Shown here: positions 10,860-22,494 of the stretch, piece after piece | Numbering within the stretch: the stretch's first letter is position 1 | Layout of the letters: each line of letters starts with the position of its first letter | Origin: Aphrocallistes beatrix | Lineage: Eukaryota > Porifera > Hexactinellida > Sceptrulophora > Aphrocallistidae | DNA: 64,000 bases | NCBI GenBank assembly: GCA_963281255.1 | Contig: OY725493.1 | Span: 3,875,857 to 3,939,856 of the forward strand | Reading direction: 5' to 3' | Notes under the pieces: generated by a model | What the model saw: only the letters and a program-made list of their open reading frames with translations | What the model was told of the DNA's origin: nothing | The model's database searches: none | Translations under genes and position numbers: made by a program

Positions 10860-11340
10860 GCGAAACTAATAGTTAATGGAAACCAGATGAATTAATTTCC
10901 TGGGTTTAAGACCCATCTACATTATGTGATTATAAGAGCATGAATTATCATAATTTAAAATATTCGAAAAAGATGTAATGTTATTGCTATATAACGCCAA
11001 ATATAACCGAAAATAATCGAGGAAACGGTAAATACGTGAACAGCGAGGGCTACCTACATAGCAAAAATGAACCATAAACTGAAAGCGAAATTACTATATC
11101 TCTGGTTATATAGTAATTACGCTATGAACAGCATCTATTGCAGTTTAGTAAGTATAGAGAACTATTCCTATTAATATTGAACGAAAATGACACCGTATAT
11201 TCAACAAAAAGTATGAAAATTAATCTTTAAAATCAATAATAATGAGCTTTAACATCAATAATAAACGCCACAGTAGATTTTCGAACCTTAGACGTTTATT
11301 TTGAATCTTAAATTATTTTTTTTGAGAAATTTCAAAAAAG
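10860..11340. other. No gene seen
   Basis: AT-rich intronic sequence with no open frame of note and no recognised repeat. Confidence 0.5.
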
Positions 11341-11379
11341 TTCCCCCTAATTTCGGCGATTTTCGGCTTTTGGCAAGGA

Positions 11380-11925
11380 CTATCTCATAATCAATATGTT
11401 TTAGCTCTAAATATAGTATTATCAAGGTATAGGAAACTACTGTTGCTGCAGGTTTTAATCAAAGCTAAGTTAAAGCTAAGCTATAACAGTTATAGCTTTA
11501 AAATTATGGTATTTCAACGGGACGCCAAAGGGTAAATTTTGATCGTACTGCATAATCATTTGGTTAAAACTTTTGAACGGATTGTCTGACTTAGAAAATC
11601 TTTTCTTCTAAGTATATCTCGAGTCCTACTCGACATTGTATTAGCAAAGAATATCTCTAATTAATTAAAATCACCAATTCTAAACAATTTCAATGAGAAA
11701 TGTAAAAGAATAGGATTTTCGGACATCGGGGGTCAAAAATTTGTGTTCCGAAATTGGACAATCTTGTACTTTTAAAATGATTTCAAAGATGCTTTTGACA
11801 ACTTCACTGATATTTTGGTCTTCTTCGGAATTTTCTTTTGCGTTTGGTCGATTACTCCTTGACTAAACACAAATTTTGAGTTAAATTCGATTTCTTCACA
11901 TTCTAATTACTCACTCTATAAGTTC
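11380..11925. repeat. Unclassified dispersed repeat, copy 1
   Basis: Segments here recur in the same order at 34670-34800, 35686-35830 and 36530-36650. Examples are TTATCAAGGTATAGGAAACT, TATGGTATTTCAACGG and CTTTTCTTCTA. Copy 2 is interrupted by other elements. I found no ORF, and its borders are not resolved because the TTAA element begins immediately to the right. Confidence 0.6.
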
Positions 11926-11929
11926 TTAA

Positions 11930-13860
11930 GGATACCGCCCGTGAAAAATCCATAGGTTTGGCTTACAGCATATATCAAGAATAGAGATATATAAGATGTT
12001 AAGCGTGGGCAGGTAGTGCAATTAAAAAATATTGTGACATGCCAAACAGTTTTTGGTTCACATTTCTAGTTTTTGAATTACAGCGTCTCAAAGTCGGTTT
12101 TTTCCGTTTTTCCCTAGCACATCTTAATGGTAAGCCCTCCTCCACTCTGTGATTTTTTTAAAGCACATGTTTGGATGAAATGCTTCGAAAATTTATTCAT
12201 AGAGGGTCTATCATATTTGCAACTTCATAGGACCAAAAGAAAGTTAAAATTTTAAAAATTGTAAATTTTATCGGTGTCCGAATAAAAAGGGCCAAAAAAC
12301 GGCGAAAAAAGCCCGATTTTCTTTGGAAATCAGCAATAAAATCACAAATTTATAAAATATCGAAAATCGAGTGGTCCTACGCTCATCGCCTAATAATATG
12401 GAACAACTCCTGAAATTTTCAAACCTCTATCTCAAAGCATTTTTGAGTTAAAATTTTTGAAAGACGGTCAATTTTGGAATTTTAAAGTCCCGAGATATAG
12501 GGATTTGAAGTTTTGGTGGTAAGAACGATGTAAAATGAGCTATTAACGAAAAATAAAAGCATCCATGGACATTTAATCACGTGTATATACTAATGAATTA
12601 GATGTATTCCAACAGATTTTGGTGAAAATAGCAAAATTATACTGAAAATTCACGAATTACCTTGGGCCCCTAACCCCGAATATTTTGAACCAATTAGGGA
12701 ATGTAAATCATATTCCTAGCAGTACAATGTATAATTCATCGGTTTAGAATGAATAAAGAGCTTCTAAAAAGTATATTAGGAAGTTAGAGCGAGAGTCTAC
12801 GACTTTTAGTTTTCAAGTTAGGATTTTCGAAAAATGCTACGTCATCACGTGATAAAAATTTTAAACTTAGCATTCCATTCCATGTAGTACATTTATTATT
12901 TAAGAATCAGATATATACCGTCTTGAAAAGTATATTAGGAATTGAGAGCTAAGAATTTGGGTCTATATTTCCCGAGATATGGAGGAATCTGTTTTTGGAC
13001 CATAAATGGGGGGGCTTTGACCGAAATTTGGAGAAAAATGCTTTGAACTTCCAAAATAATCATGTTGAGTGCTTCAAAGTTTCTCTATACATTGCTAGTG
13101 ACTATTGCATTGTTTTTTGAGTATAATAGCTACTTTTGGGAACTTATTTCATGAAAAGATTCGCCATTTTCTAATATATTCAAAGTTCTCCATAGAATTT
13201 GTATTACAATAAAATCGATGATTAGTCAAGAAATATTTACTTTTTGACAAAGAGATGTTTGAGGAACCTATATATTATCATATATATCCTTTCATTTAAG
13301 ATTATAATAGATTATATATCTTCAATAGTTTTTAAGCATTGACATCGAGCACTTTGGGGGCCATAGAGTGGTTTGATGTCCGAACTTTACCTACAATATA
13401 GTATAACTTACGAACTAATGGTCGGATCTGAACAAACTTTTTTTTAAAATGTTCAGAATTTTATTCCATACACAATAGCTAATATCACAACGGCCATTTC
13501 CCGAGCATTTTAGAAATGAAGTCTCTCATAAATATATTTTTGATTGGATTTCAGGTGCCTCTTTTTCTAAATTCATCTGTTTTATAATATTTAAAGGGGC
13601 CAAAACCATTTTGAGGTTCGTATAATTGAAAAAATATCAGATAAGTTAGAAAATAATTGATGAATGCGCCGCAAAACCACGAATATCTTTCCGATTTTGA
13701 ATACGACTGAGCTTTAGGTGCTCAGTTCTAGAATATCAAAATAAATACCGTCCAACAAGTACGATTAGATGGTAGACTACTCAATAATCCGATGGAATTG
13801 ACAATAAAAAATTCCACCATTTTTTTTAATGTTATGCGTTGTTTTTCGAGGGCGGTATCC
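11930..13860 (+). mobile_element. Non-coding TTAA-flanked element, copy 1 (1931 bp)
   Basis: The element starts GGATACCGCCCGTGAAAAA and ends TTTTTCGAGGGCGGTATCC. TTAA lies directly outside both ends (11926-11929 and 13861-13864), the target duplication of piggyBac- and Kolobok-type transposons. A near-full-length second copy (1929 bp) lies inverted at 51879-53807 and is collinear throughout. No significant ORF occurs in either copy. It is therefore a non-autonomous element that must rely on a transposase encoded elsewhere. Confidence 0.9.
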
Positions 13861-14384
13861 TTAACTTAAATACTCTCCATCAAGCATACAAATTTCAACA
13901 TTTAGTACACTGAGCAAATATCTGGAATTATTGTCACTATACAAGGTGAGCCACAAGTGCTGCAACAATTTTGGTGATGCATTATACTTACACAGGTTAA
14001 TTTAACATCTCACATTTCGTTTGACTCGAAAATTATACGGATTATACTTACTATTAAAACTCGACTAATGTTTGTATATTTACAAGCGTACCTCGCTTAC
14101 TTACGCTGCGCAGCACTTTGTGCCACTCTTCGTCATCATGTCTAATGGTAATGGGAGTGAAAAGTGGCACAAAGTTACATAGATTAATAAAAATTCAACT
14201 TATGAATGAATATAGCATTAGAATGCTTCAAACCTGAGTAATTCCAATGTGTAGAATATGAATTTGAAATCGAATTTACAGTACTATATGTTACAGTTTG
14301 ATTACATATCTCTCCACGAATAGATACACTTTATAACTAGTTATGATGGAAAATAGTAAAGATTTCAAATACTTTTTCCAGTTA

Positions 14385-14510
14385 GAGCAGTGGCGGGCAA
14401 CCTTAATCCTTAAGTGGGCCATAATTGGGACCCGCGTGGGGTCTCGCGGGCCCCAAATCTGTCAGTTCTTGTTACGGTCACATCACCATGGCCGTAGCAA
14501 GAACTGACAT
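14385..14510. repeat. GC-rich insert with 17-bp hairpin
   Basis: The segment begins CAGTGGCGGGCAACC, a hAT-like end, and includes GACCCGCG and CGCGGGCCCC words. Positions 14463-14479 (GTCAGTTCTTGTTACGG) pair with CCGTAGCAAGAACTGAC about 14 bases further on, with one G-T pair. A matching right terminus was not resolved. Confidence 0.5.
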
Positions 14511-14659
14511 TAGAAACCTATATGGAAGCAATGTAACAACTAAAATTATACTTATAAAAGTAAAATGACTAAAATAAATTGAATCGTCATATAATGATTA
14601 TAGAAAATATATTGATATTCAGCATCAATTTCATACCAAAATTAGGCGAGTCAATTGTC

Positions 14660-14911
14660 TTCACATGTCTTACAGCTATCATCAAAAAATGCTGACTGAT
14701 CACTCTGCAATGACGTAATCATTCATTACGGATCAAAAATTTTCAACTTGTCAAATTTGATGATTTTTCGAGTGATAACGATTTTTAAAAGCAATACAGA
14801 CATATTTAGAGATGTTATCTCCCTTATAATTAATCAATGTGACCCCAGGCGCCCTTTGGGCGCCTCTGGGGGATAAAAAGTGTCCGCCAGCAGCGCAGCG
14901 CAAACAAGCGA
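14660..14911 (+). repeat. CRE/AP-1 repeat, 3' part, nested in MITE
   Basis: It contains the diverged AATGACGTAATCATTCATTA region, TTATCTCCCTTATAATTAAT, a GGCGCCCTTTGGGCGCC palindrome and the GCGCAGCGCAAACAAGCG tail typical of this family. It lacks the 5' half. Confidence 0.75.
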
Positions 14912-15326
14912 AATATTTCAAAAATGTTTAAACAAATATTTTGCGTAATGAATAGTGTTCATTTCTAAACTAGAAGGGTGCTAGATTCCATAAATGCAAA
15001 TCGATTTTAAGTTAAACTAAATTATCTTAGTCAAATCAATGATGTGAAATTTATTGCTGCAGAACTTTTGGCTCACCCTATACACATATGAAGTTAGCAC
15101 AAAGTGTTAAGGATTACTTTGAAGAGAGTAATTGAGTTGAAAGAAGAATATAAAATGAAAAATTCGAGAGTGTAGAATATGAATTTTAAGCTAAATTAAA
15201 TCTAACTGTACTGATTAATTGCAATAGACTCCACAAATAGATTATGTTTATACAATTTTTATTGTAAAATATTGGGGTATACAAATACTTTTGGTAGGGC
15301 AGTGTAATTAACTCGATGACAAAGCC

Positions 15327-15635
15327 TTGGACACATTTCAAGAGTTAAATAACTTGATGACTCGAGTTGAAGTAGTAAAATCGGTAATCCTCGAGACTTT
15401 ACATTCAAGTCACCGAAACAGGACTACAATGACATCAATTAATTACCAGCTCTGTCAAATATTAGGGAGCATTTCTCTGCAAAATTTTCAAATAAAAATC
15501 CCTCAAACCATCTTAACTCCCGAGTATTCAGAATTTTTCTTTTTACAGGCTCCAATCGACGAAAAATTGTCTCCTCTCTCAGTAGCTTTGAGAACTATGG
15601 CGACTTTGGCACTAAGAGGTGACTTCCCACAATAG
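15327..15635 (+). CDS. Unrecognised plus-strand ORF with a splice-acceptor-like site
   Basis: The frame reads MTRVEVVKSVILETLHSS and ends LSVALRTMATLALRGDFPQ before TAG. A good acceptor (TTTCTTTTTACAG, ending at 15548) lies in phase, so 15549-15635 could be a terminal coding exon and the upstream part intron. I recognise no family. It ends 25 bases before the giant foldback element. Its plus-strand orientation opposes PIGK. Confidence 0.3.
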   Translation: MDTFQELNNLMTRVEVVKSVILETLHSSHRNRTTMTSINYQLCQILGSISLQNFQIKIPQTILTPEYSEFFFLQAPIDEKLSPLSVALRTMATLALRGDFPQ

Positions 15636-16994
15636 CAATTTTAATTTAAAATACTCAAACCATAGACTACTTAATATACAGATTGGCAAGTAGCCGAAAC
15701 TCAGAAAAAAAAGAGAGGCCAGTTTTGAATTTTTTCTCTCTGGTAAATAGTCGTTTTATAGCTATATATTATATACAATATGAGGTAATCAGGTATGGCG
15801 AATCTACTCGGATCATTTTTGAGGTACTTAAGAATGTGGTTTTGTGGTTTAGGCGCTATTTAATGATGACGATAGCATATATATATATGGGTCATTCCAT
15901 TCCAATTCGACCAACTGTTCCACGTCGAGCATCTCAGAAATTCTTGTAATTTTGCCTGTAAGTTTTGCATATTAGTGCATGATCATTTGTACAATATCAG
16001 CTTTCAATACCTTTTGGTTTTATAATTATAGCCATTTCAAAATTTGACGATATTCATAGTTCGGACACTTTTGTTTTAGAAGCCCCTTAATCAAATTTGA
16101 CATATATCTTTCAATTCTTAACTTAGATGTCCAGTTTTTTACTGGTTGTTAATCATATAGTTACCTAATATTCTTAGCTAAATTGGGTATTTTTATTGCC
16201 TAGTTTAGATTTAATTATTATCTAAACATATATTTTCATCAATTTATCAAAAAGATTTCAAAATAATAATTCTTCATGTCTCCAATGGTTTAGAATTTGC
16301 CCATTTACTTTTTAATTTTGCTCTATATATGTACAATCTTCCTGCTAAATTTCATGGCTTACATCAGTTCTTTTACTGTTAAATTCCGACCTATTTCAAA
16401 TCATTCCAAATTTTAATTGTTACTAAATTTTTCAAATTTTCCTGATGCCTACGAATGAAGAACTCTGAAATAATTGATATTTGTTTCTATTTTTTAGTCC
16501 TACAATTATATAGATATACTTTCTCCAGTTGTGCGAATTGTAGTTGAAATGTGTGTGTGTTTTTATCACTTGTACAATATATTAGAAGTATTTGTACAAG
16601 TACTAATAATCTTCGTTTTTTCAAATATTGTAGAACGATTATCTACTTAATTTCTTTAGTTATCAATATGCCTAGCTTTCTATTGACAAAATAATTAATA
16701 TATTGTTCTGATTATACACATAGCATGGCAACGTTTCGTTACATCCAAAACTTGTCAAATGTGGTTTCTAATTCGGGATCAAATTTCACCTGCACAACTT
16801 TGCATATAATTAAGTATTGTAATAGTAATCCATCTAAGGGTTCAGTTTATTTCGCATAGCATGGCAAGTTTATGTTGCTATGTAAACATGCCAAATACGG
16901 TTTCTATTTCGGGATCAAGTTCTGGCTGCACTACTTTGTATATAATGAAGGATTGTCATAAGTATTGTAATAACATAAATACTTTGGTATCGTC

Positions 16995-17463
16995 GTATAA
17001 TTATGCGAAAACTGTAATTATTGATAATTCAGATTTATATAATTTGTTCTTGTCTAAAGCAATTTGGATATTCCAGGGTGTTCTGTTGGTATAATTTTAG
17101 ACGAAAATTGCCACAAAACGAAATATGTTAGAAAACAAGGCCTTAAAAAAATATCTGATCTCGATAATGATGCAATACATCTTTTGGAGATCAGTGCTGG
17201 TCACATCTTTACACTAGAAATCGATGTAATCTGTCTTCATCATGAACAAGTTTATATCTCAAAGTAGTCCAGTTGGCAGTTAGCTTGCTGTGACCCGTGG
17301 CAGTTGCACAACAAAAAATAGTACAAATACCTTAAAACTCTGAATACTTCATTAGCAGACGCTCTAAACAAAATCATCCCAACAAAAAATGAGTTTACTA
17401 TAAAGCCAGGTCAAAAGTTGTGCTATCAATGCTTCGATAAATTTTCTGTGAATTTAAAAAATT
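16995..17463 (+). pseudogene. Cys/His-rich protein remnant in the foldback loop
   Basis: One frame (that of the ATG at 17064) stays protein-like across two TAG codons. Its ordered residues are C-x2-H in ICLHHEQVYIS, a CC pair in LACCDPWQLHNKK, and C-x2-C in PGQKLCYQCFDKF, ending at TAG near 17460. I recall unnamed invertebrate proteins with the same order (CxxHH, CCDP..H, PGxKLCxxC), but cannot name a domain. Because it lies in the loop between the long arms, it is the natural candidate for a gene carried by the element. Two internal stops and the short length make this copy defective. Confidence 0.55.
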
Positions 17464-18090
17464 TCACTTAGCAATGAAATTAATTGGATTGCTATAAAAA
17501 TTAATTCATTATCTGCAAAGTAGTGCAGCTGGAATTCGATCCCGAAATAGAAACCGTATTTGGCATGTTTTACATAACAACATAAACTTGCCATGCTATG
17601 CGAAATAAACTGAACCCTTAGATGGATTACTATTACAATACTTAAATATATGCAAAGTTGTGCAGGTGAAATTTGATCTCGAATTAGAAACCACATTTGA
17701 CAAGTTTTGGATGTAACGAAACGTTTCCATGCTATGTGTATAAACAGAACAATATATTAATTATTTTGTCAATAGAAAGCTAGGCATATTGATAACTAAA
17801 GAAATTAAGTAGATAATCGTTCTACAATATTTGAAAAAACGAAGATTATTAGTCTTGCACAAATACTTCTAATATATTGTACAAGTGATAAAACACACAC
17901 ACAAATTTCAACTACAATTCGCACAACTGGAGAAAGTATATCTATATAATTGTAGGACTAAGAAATAGAAACAAATATCAATTATTTCAGAGTTCTTCAT
18001 TCGTAGGCATCAGGAAAATTTGAAAAATTTAGTAACAATTAAAATTTGGAATGATTTGAAATAGGTCGGAATTTAACAGTAAAAGAACTG

Positions 18091-19981
18091 CGGCCGTATT
18101 CACTAAGAACTTAAGACCGATCTTAAGATCGATCTTAGTGCTTAAGTCTTAAGTTCGATCTCAAGTCGTATTCACTAAGAATGGTATTCACTAAGATTTA
18201 AGTTCGATCTTAAGACCGAACTTAAGACCGAACTTTAAGCAACCTAGGGAGGTGTCTTAAGTATTGGAATTGATTCGATTTTCACTAATTACTCCATAAA
18301 TGTTGTTCAAACTTACTTCTATCGAACATTTAATCTACCTTGATTGATATTATTAGACTTCAAATAAAATTTAAATATTTTAAAAACATTTCTCCTTATT
18401 GTGTGTAACATCGCATGTATCACATGCTATATTCGTGGCAAATTCTTTTTGGATTTGTATGAATAAACAAACATACATTCTTTGATCATATAATCATTCC
18501 AATATGCACAATTATAGAGACAGGCTTTATATATTGATTCACATGACTGATAATAATCACTTTGATCCTATTTTCCTATTCACAATGATTTTTTCAGCAG
18601 TCTCTGACGTTTCAATCTATAATAGTCCCTCTGCTCTTCATCAACCTGCTGTAATGGAAGTAAGTCTGCAGCCTTCAAGAGTTCGACCGAATCATCTTGC
18701 TCATCAACAGTTCGCCTTCTCTTCCGACTTTTCTTTGATGGCTTACGAGTATATATTGTCGGGATTTCAACTTCTGGAGACTCTAAAATTGGAGTATCTT
18801 CAAATTCAACAGGACCTGCAGCTGATACTGTTGATGCTATTGGAATTTCATTGTTCTCAGCTGGTGCTTTGAAAAAGATCAGCAACACCTGTAATTCCGC
18901 TAAAAGCAAGGGTGTTTTGAAACATCTCTGTTACCCGATCTGCAGAGTCAGAAATACTTCTATCTGCTGATATAATTGTATGTCCTCGTCTTCTACCTGT
19001 CCAGCAGTGTTTGTACCCCACACCAGTCTTTCTGCCTTCCTGTTTTTGTCAGCAGAATTCCTGAGCCTCTCAAAATCTCACCTGCTGATTCAATTTCATT
19101 AATGAGACTGCACTCTTCTTCTCTGGTCCAATTTGCTTTGCGGGATTTGTCCATTTGTTTTGGTATTGTTAATGCAAGTACTCAGCAGAAATTTATATAC
19201 ACGGGAGGACGCCGACTTACCATAACCACTAATGACACCAATTATTTTCGTAAAACCAAATGACGCAGAAATTTTACCGTCGATAGAGTTCAATTTATTG
19301 TACTTCTCATATCCAGTGTTTATACTTTGTTTTAGAGAGGTTTTCATGTTACAATATACAAAGACACGTCGTTTATATGTTTTGTTTAATATAATATTAT
19401 GAATCCATGAGGTATAACTTGTGCTCTTTGATAGCTCTTCCTTTGATATTGACTAGTGTAGAATAATTATAGATTGCATACATAAAACATTGAATTTTCA
19501 TAATAGAATTCAAAGTTAAAACAAAGATTTCACCACAGATATGTAAGAGACTCACTAGCAGGCATTCCAGGCGGTACAACTACATAGATAGAAGCTATGT
19601 CTTACAGGAGTGGGTTAATCAATCTTCTTTGCTCCTAATATTGACATTAATTGCCCCAATTTTGAACCAAAAGAAGAAATATAGTTTATTTTCACTAGAT
19701 CAATAATAAATGACCACTTACCATTACAAATATTATAGTTCAGTTTTGTATTTGATTAGTATAATGCTATATTCTAATCATATTAACCCTAACGTTATTT
19801 CTAAGTTCTATCTTAAGATCGATCTTAACTAAGATCAATCTTAAGATCGATCTTAATTCTTAGTGAATAGCTCTAAGTTCTATCTTAAGATCGATCTTAA
19901 CTAAGATCGATCTTAAGACTTAAGCTCGATCTTAAGACTTAAGATCGATCTTAGTGCTTAAGATCTTAGTGAATACGGCTG
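18091..19981. mobile_element. PIF/Harbinger-like element (1891 bp)
   Basis: The ends are CGGCCGTATTCACTAAG and the complement of TTAGTGAATACGGCTG. The 3-bp duplication CTG (18088-18090 and 19982-19984) fits the CWG targets known for animal Harbingers. The uninterrupted foldback left arm confirms the empty site (GAACTGATGTAAG read in this orientation). Subterminal zones (18103-18240 and 19800-19970) are arrays of CTTAAGATCGATCTTAAG-like words. Only the Myb-like gene is recognisable; no DDE transposase is seen. Confidence 0.88.
18580..19154 (-). pseudogene. Harbinger Myb/SANT-like DNA-binding protein, broken
   Basis: The minus-strand ATG at 19154 starts MDKSRKANWTREEECSLIN, the first helix of the Myb/SANT-like domain that accompanies Harbinger transposases and guides them to element ends. 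The frame is cut by a stop after GVQTLLDR and resumes from about 18909 to 18580. That part has an acidic/proline linker, a basic KKSRKRRRT nuclear-localisation-like motif, and a C-terminal EEQRDYYRLKRQRLLKKSL helix typical of these accessory proteins. The middle of the Myb domain (the WEEI-type helix) is damaged. Confidence 0.72.
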
Positions 19982-20480
19982 CTGATGTAAGCCATGAAAT
20001 TTAGCAAGAAGATTGATTGTACATATATAGAGCAAAATTAAAAAGTAAATGGGCAAATTCTAAACCATTGGAGACATGAAGAATCATTATTTTGAAATTT
20101 TTTTGATAAATTGATGAAAATATATGTTTAGATAATAATTAAATCTAAACTAGGCAATAAAAAATACCCAATTTAGCTTAGAATATTAGGTAACTATATG
20201 ATTAACAACCAGTAAAAAAACTGGACATCTAAGCTAAGAATTGAAAGATATATGTCAAATTTGATTAAGGGGCCTCTAAAACAAAAGTGTCCGAACTATG
20301 AATATCGTCAAATTTTGAAATGGCTATAATTATAAAATCAAAAGGTATTGAAAGCTGATATTGTACAAATGATCATGCACTAATATGCAAAACTTACAGG
20401 CAAAATTACAAGAATTTCTGAGATGCTCGACGTGGAACAGTTGGTCGAATTGGTCGATTTCACATGGAATGACCCATATA

Positions 20481-21073
20481 CAGGGTGTCTCAAAAGTGCT
20501 GCAACAAATGTTGCTGATACATTATACATAGATAAATAGATCGAATATCCGATACCTCTTTTTAATCAAAAAATAGGGGGGATTATCTTAATTATTTTGC
20601 ATTCCCAATGGCCTGCTTTTCTCAATTTATTTGCAATGCTGGATCATATATATCGTTGTCTAGTAAAGAATATTTTTTATCTCAATAAAAAAACTCATAT
20701 CCATGGTACATTTGACGTCTATACTTAAAATACTAGCGTTCTTATAGAATATTTCCGTTACATAAATCAAAAGTAATAATATTATATTAGTATTATGAAT
20801 CAATTACAGAATATAGAAGTGATTAATGTAATATTTCATCAGAAAAATAGTGATCTTCAAACTTGACACTTTTGAGCTCCAAATTTTGGAGTAATTGGTA
20901 TGTAATTATTTAAAATTTTATAAGAAATGTTTTTTGCGTAATGAGTTGAGCTCATTTCTATGCTAGAAGGGTGCTAGATTTCATTTATGGAGGCTAATTT
21001 GGAATACAATCAAGTGATCTTAGTCAAATTAACAAAGTAAAATTGGTTGTTGCAGAACTTTTGAGACACCCTA
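20481..21073. mobile_element. Mariner-like MITE (593 bp)
   Basis: The ends are CAGGGTGTCTCAAAAGTGCT and the complement of ACTTTTGAGACACCCTA, with TA on both sides (20479-20480 and 21074-21075). It lies within the right arm of the giant foldback; the left arm shows the empty TATATGGGTCATT site. It is related to 13942-15080. No ORF. Confidence 0.85.
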
Positions 21074-21216
21074 TATATATATACGTATATACTTAATTGG
21101 GTGACAGAATATAATATTTCAGATATTGTGTGCTAAAACTGAAGAGCTTATATCTTAGTATTTTACCACTGTTTGGCGCTTATGTTAGAGGTTAAAGAAC
21201 AATCAGATATAAATAT

Positions 21217-21405
21217 CAGGGTTTTATACAGAGGGTGGGTACTCAAGGATTTCCCCTCCCAGAATTGTTTCTCCCCCCCCCCTAAAATTTGGCCATATAC
21301 GGTATATACTTGACAGTTATTTAAACAGATATCTAAATGGTGATGTATACGGTAAATGAACTGAAGTTTCCTCCCCCCCCAGCAAAATTTCTGTATCAAA
21401 CCCTG
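21217..21405. mobile_element. G/C-run TIR element, 5-bp duplication (189 bp)
   Basis: The ends CAGGGTTTTATACAG and the complement of CTGTATCAAACCCTG are flanked by AATAT (21212-21216 and 21406-21410). It has long C runs near both ends. It is similar in design to 50975-51502 and 55356-55880, possibly hAT5-type. Confidence 0.75.
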
Positions 21406-21659
21406 AATATCATTATGCATTTTGTAAATTTAATACAACCATATTTAAATAAAATAGGTGATTTACAAGGTACTCTTTACATTCAAATTTTTATATCTGT
21501 AAATTAATAACTTAATATTCACGAGTTTCTTATTCACCTTGCCCAATGTGCTCAGATCACTTTTCCTTTAGGGAATTATGGCTTTATTATCACACATTAA
21601 ATGCTTCGTGCTCAATGGAACCCCTTTACTAATTTTCGTACATTTTTATATATTAGATA

Positions 21660-21990
21660 ATGCTTCACAAGTGTTCAGTAGTCAAGTGCCGTACTGGTTA
21701 TATTAATGGACCTGTGAAACCAATGTTTTCATTCCCTCGCAATCCTGACCTCCGACAAATATGGGTCCAATTTCTTAATCGTGAAGATTCTTATTTATCG
21801 TCTACTTGAAGCCATGTCAAACCAATGGGATACTACCTTTGCTTGTGACTCACATTATCTTAACCTCCGAAATAGAACAAACTCAATCATTGCAAACCTC
21901 TACTTAACTGGACTTTCAAAGGAAATCAGTGAAACAAGGCGTAAAGATCAGGTGGAATCATTCAAGGCTAACAAGCGGAAAAAGAATGCA
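21660..21990 (+). pseudogene. THAP-domain protein fragment
   Basis: The ATG at 21660 opens MLHKCSVVKCRTGYING, with C-x4-C spacing, then a PMFSFPRNPDLRQIWVQFL segment matching the THAP zinc-finger core (FxFP, then W). A TGA follows after DSYLSST, where the second C..H pair would be. A different frame continues to TAG at 21990 with a basic RRKDQVESFKANKRKKNA tail. THAP fingers bind DNA and occur in P-element transposases. Here only the DNA-binding start survives. Confidence 0.65.
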
Positions 21991-22494
21991 TAGTGAATTT
22001 GCGACACATTATACAAGTAGTCTTATTTTGTAGAATTGTGTTGTACCTCGTTCATAGACACTTAATATTAAGTAGTCTATGGATATATGTATCTGAATAC
22101 TCAGTTTAAACTAGCTCTAGCATACAGTATCTGAAATATTATATTCTGTAACACCCAATTAAGTATATACGTATATATATATATATATATATATATGCTA
22201 TCATCATCATTAAATAGTGCCTAAACCACAAAACCACACTCTTAAGTACCTCAAAAATGATCCGAGTAGATTCGCCATACCTGATTACCTCATATTGTAT
22301 ATAATCTATAACTATAAAAATACTATTTTACCAGAGAGAAAAGATTCAAAACTGGCCTCTCTTTTTTTTCTGAGTTTCGGCTACTTGCCAATCTGTATAT
22401 TAAGTAGTCTATGCTCAAACTTATGAATCAATGTAATCACATTGATAATACTGGCCAACAGCATTTTCTTGGCTGATAAGTTGAGACTATTTCT

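Larger units (their letters stand above)
13942..15080. mobile_element. Mariner-like MITE with internal insertions
   Basis: The ends are CAAGGTGAGCCACAAGTGCT and the complement of AACTTTTGGCTCACCCTA, flanked by TA (13940-13941 and 15081-15082). Internal words such as AGAAGGGTGCTAGATT are shared with the related 593-bp element at 20481-21073. It has been enlarged by parts of the CRE/AP-1 repeat (14050-14110 and 14660-14911) and by a hairpin-bearing GC-rich insert near 14390-14510. It has no transposase. Confidence 0.78.
21081..22174 (+). mobile_element. THAP-bearing TIR element (about 1.09 kb)
   Basis: Inverted repeats ATACGTATATACTTAATTGG and GTGACAGAATATAATATTTC on the left match the complement of 22110-22174. 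Between them lies a THAP-domain remnant (21660-21990) and a smaller G/C-run element (21217-21405). A THAP domain suggests descent from a P-element-like transposon. The target duplication is hidden in TA-rich sequence. Confidence 0.7.
15661..22413. mobile_element. Giant foldback element (6.75 kb including nested insertions)
   Basis: The outer ends CATAGACTACTTAATATACA and the complement are flanked by CTCAAAC (15654-15660 and 22414-22420). The left arm (15661 to about 16950) is clean. The right arm is its reverse complement, split into about 17500-18090, 19982-20480 and 22190-22413 by later insertions. These are a Harbinger element at 18091-19981 and a mariner MITE plus THAP element at 20481-22174. 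Without them it would be about 3.1 kb with arms of about 1.29 kb and a loop of about 0.55 kb carrying a gene remnant. The 7-bp duplication and very long inverted repeats recall foldback or Mutator-like elements. Confidence 0.88.

Noticed and set aside
18504..19263. Plus-strand ORFs of 122 and 95 codons
   Set aside because: They are antisense to the Harbinger Myb-like gene, which has the recognisable domain.
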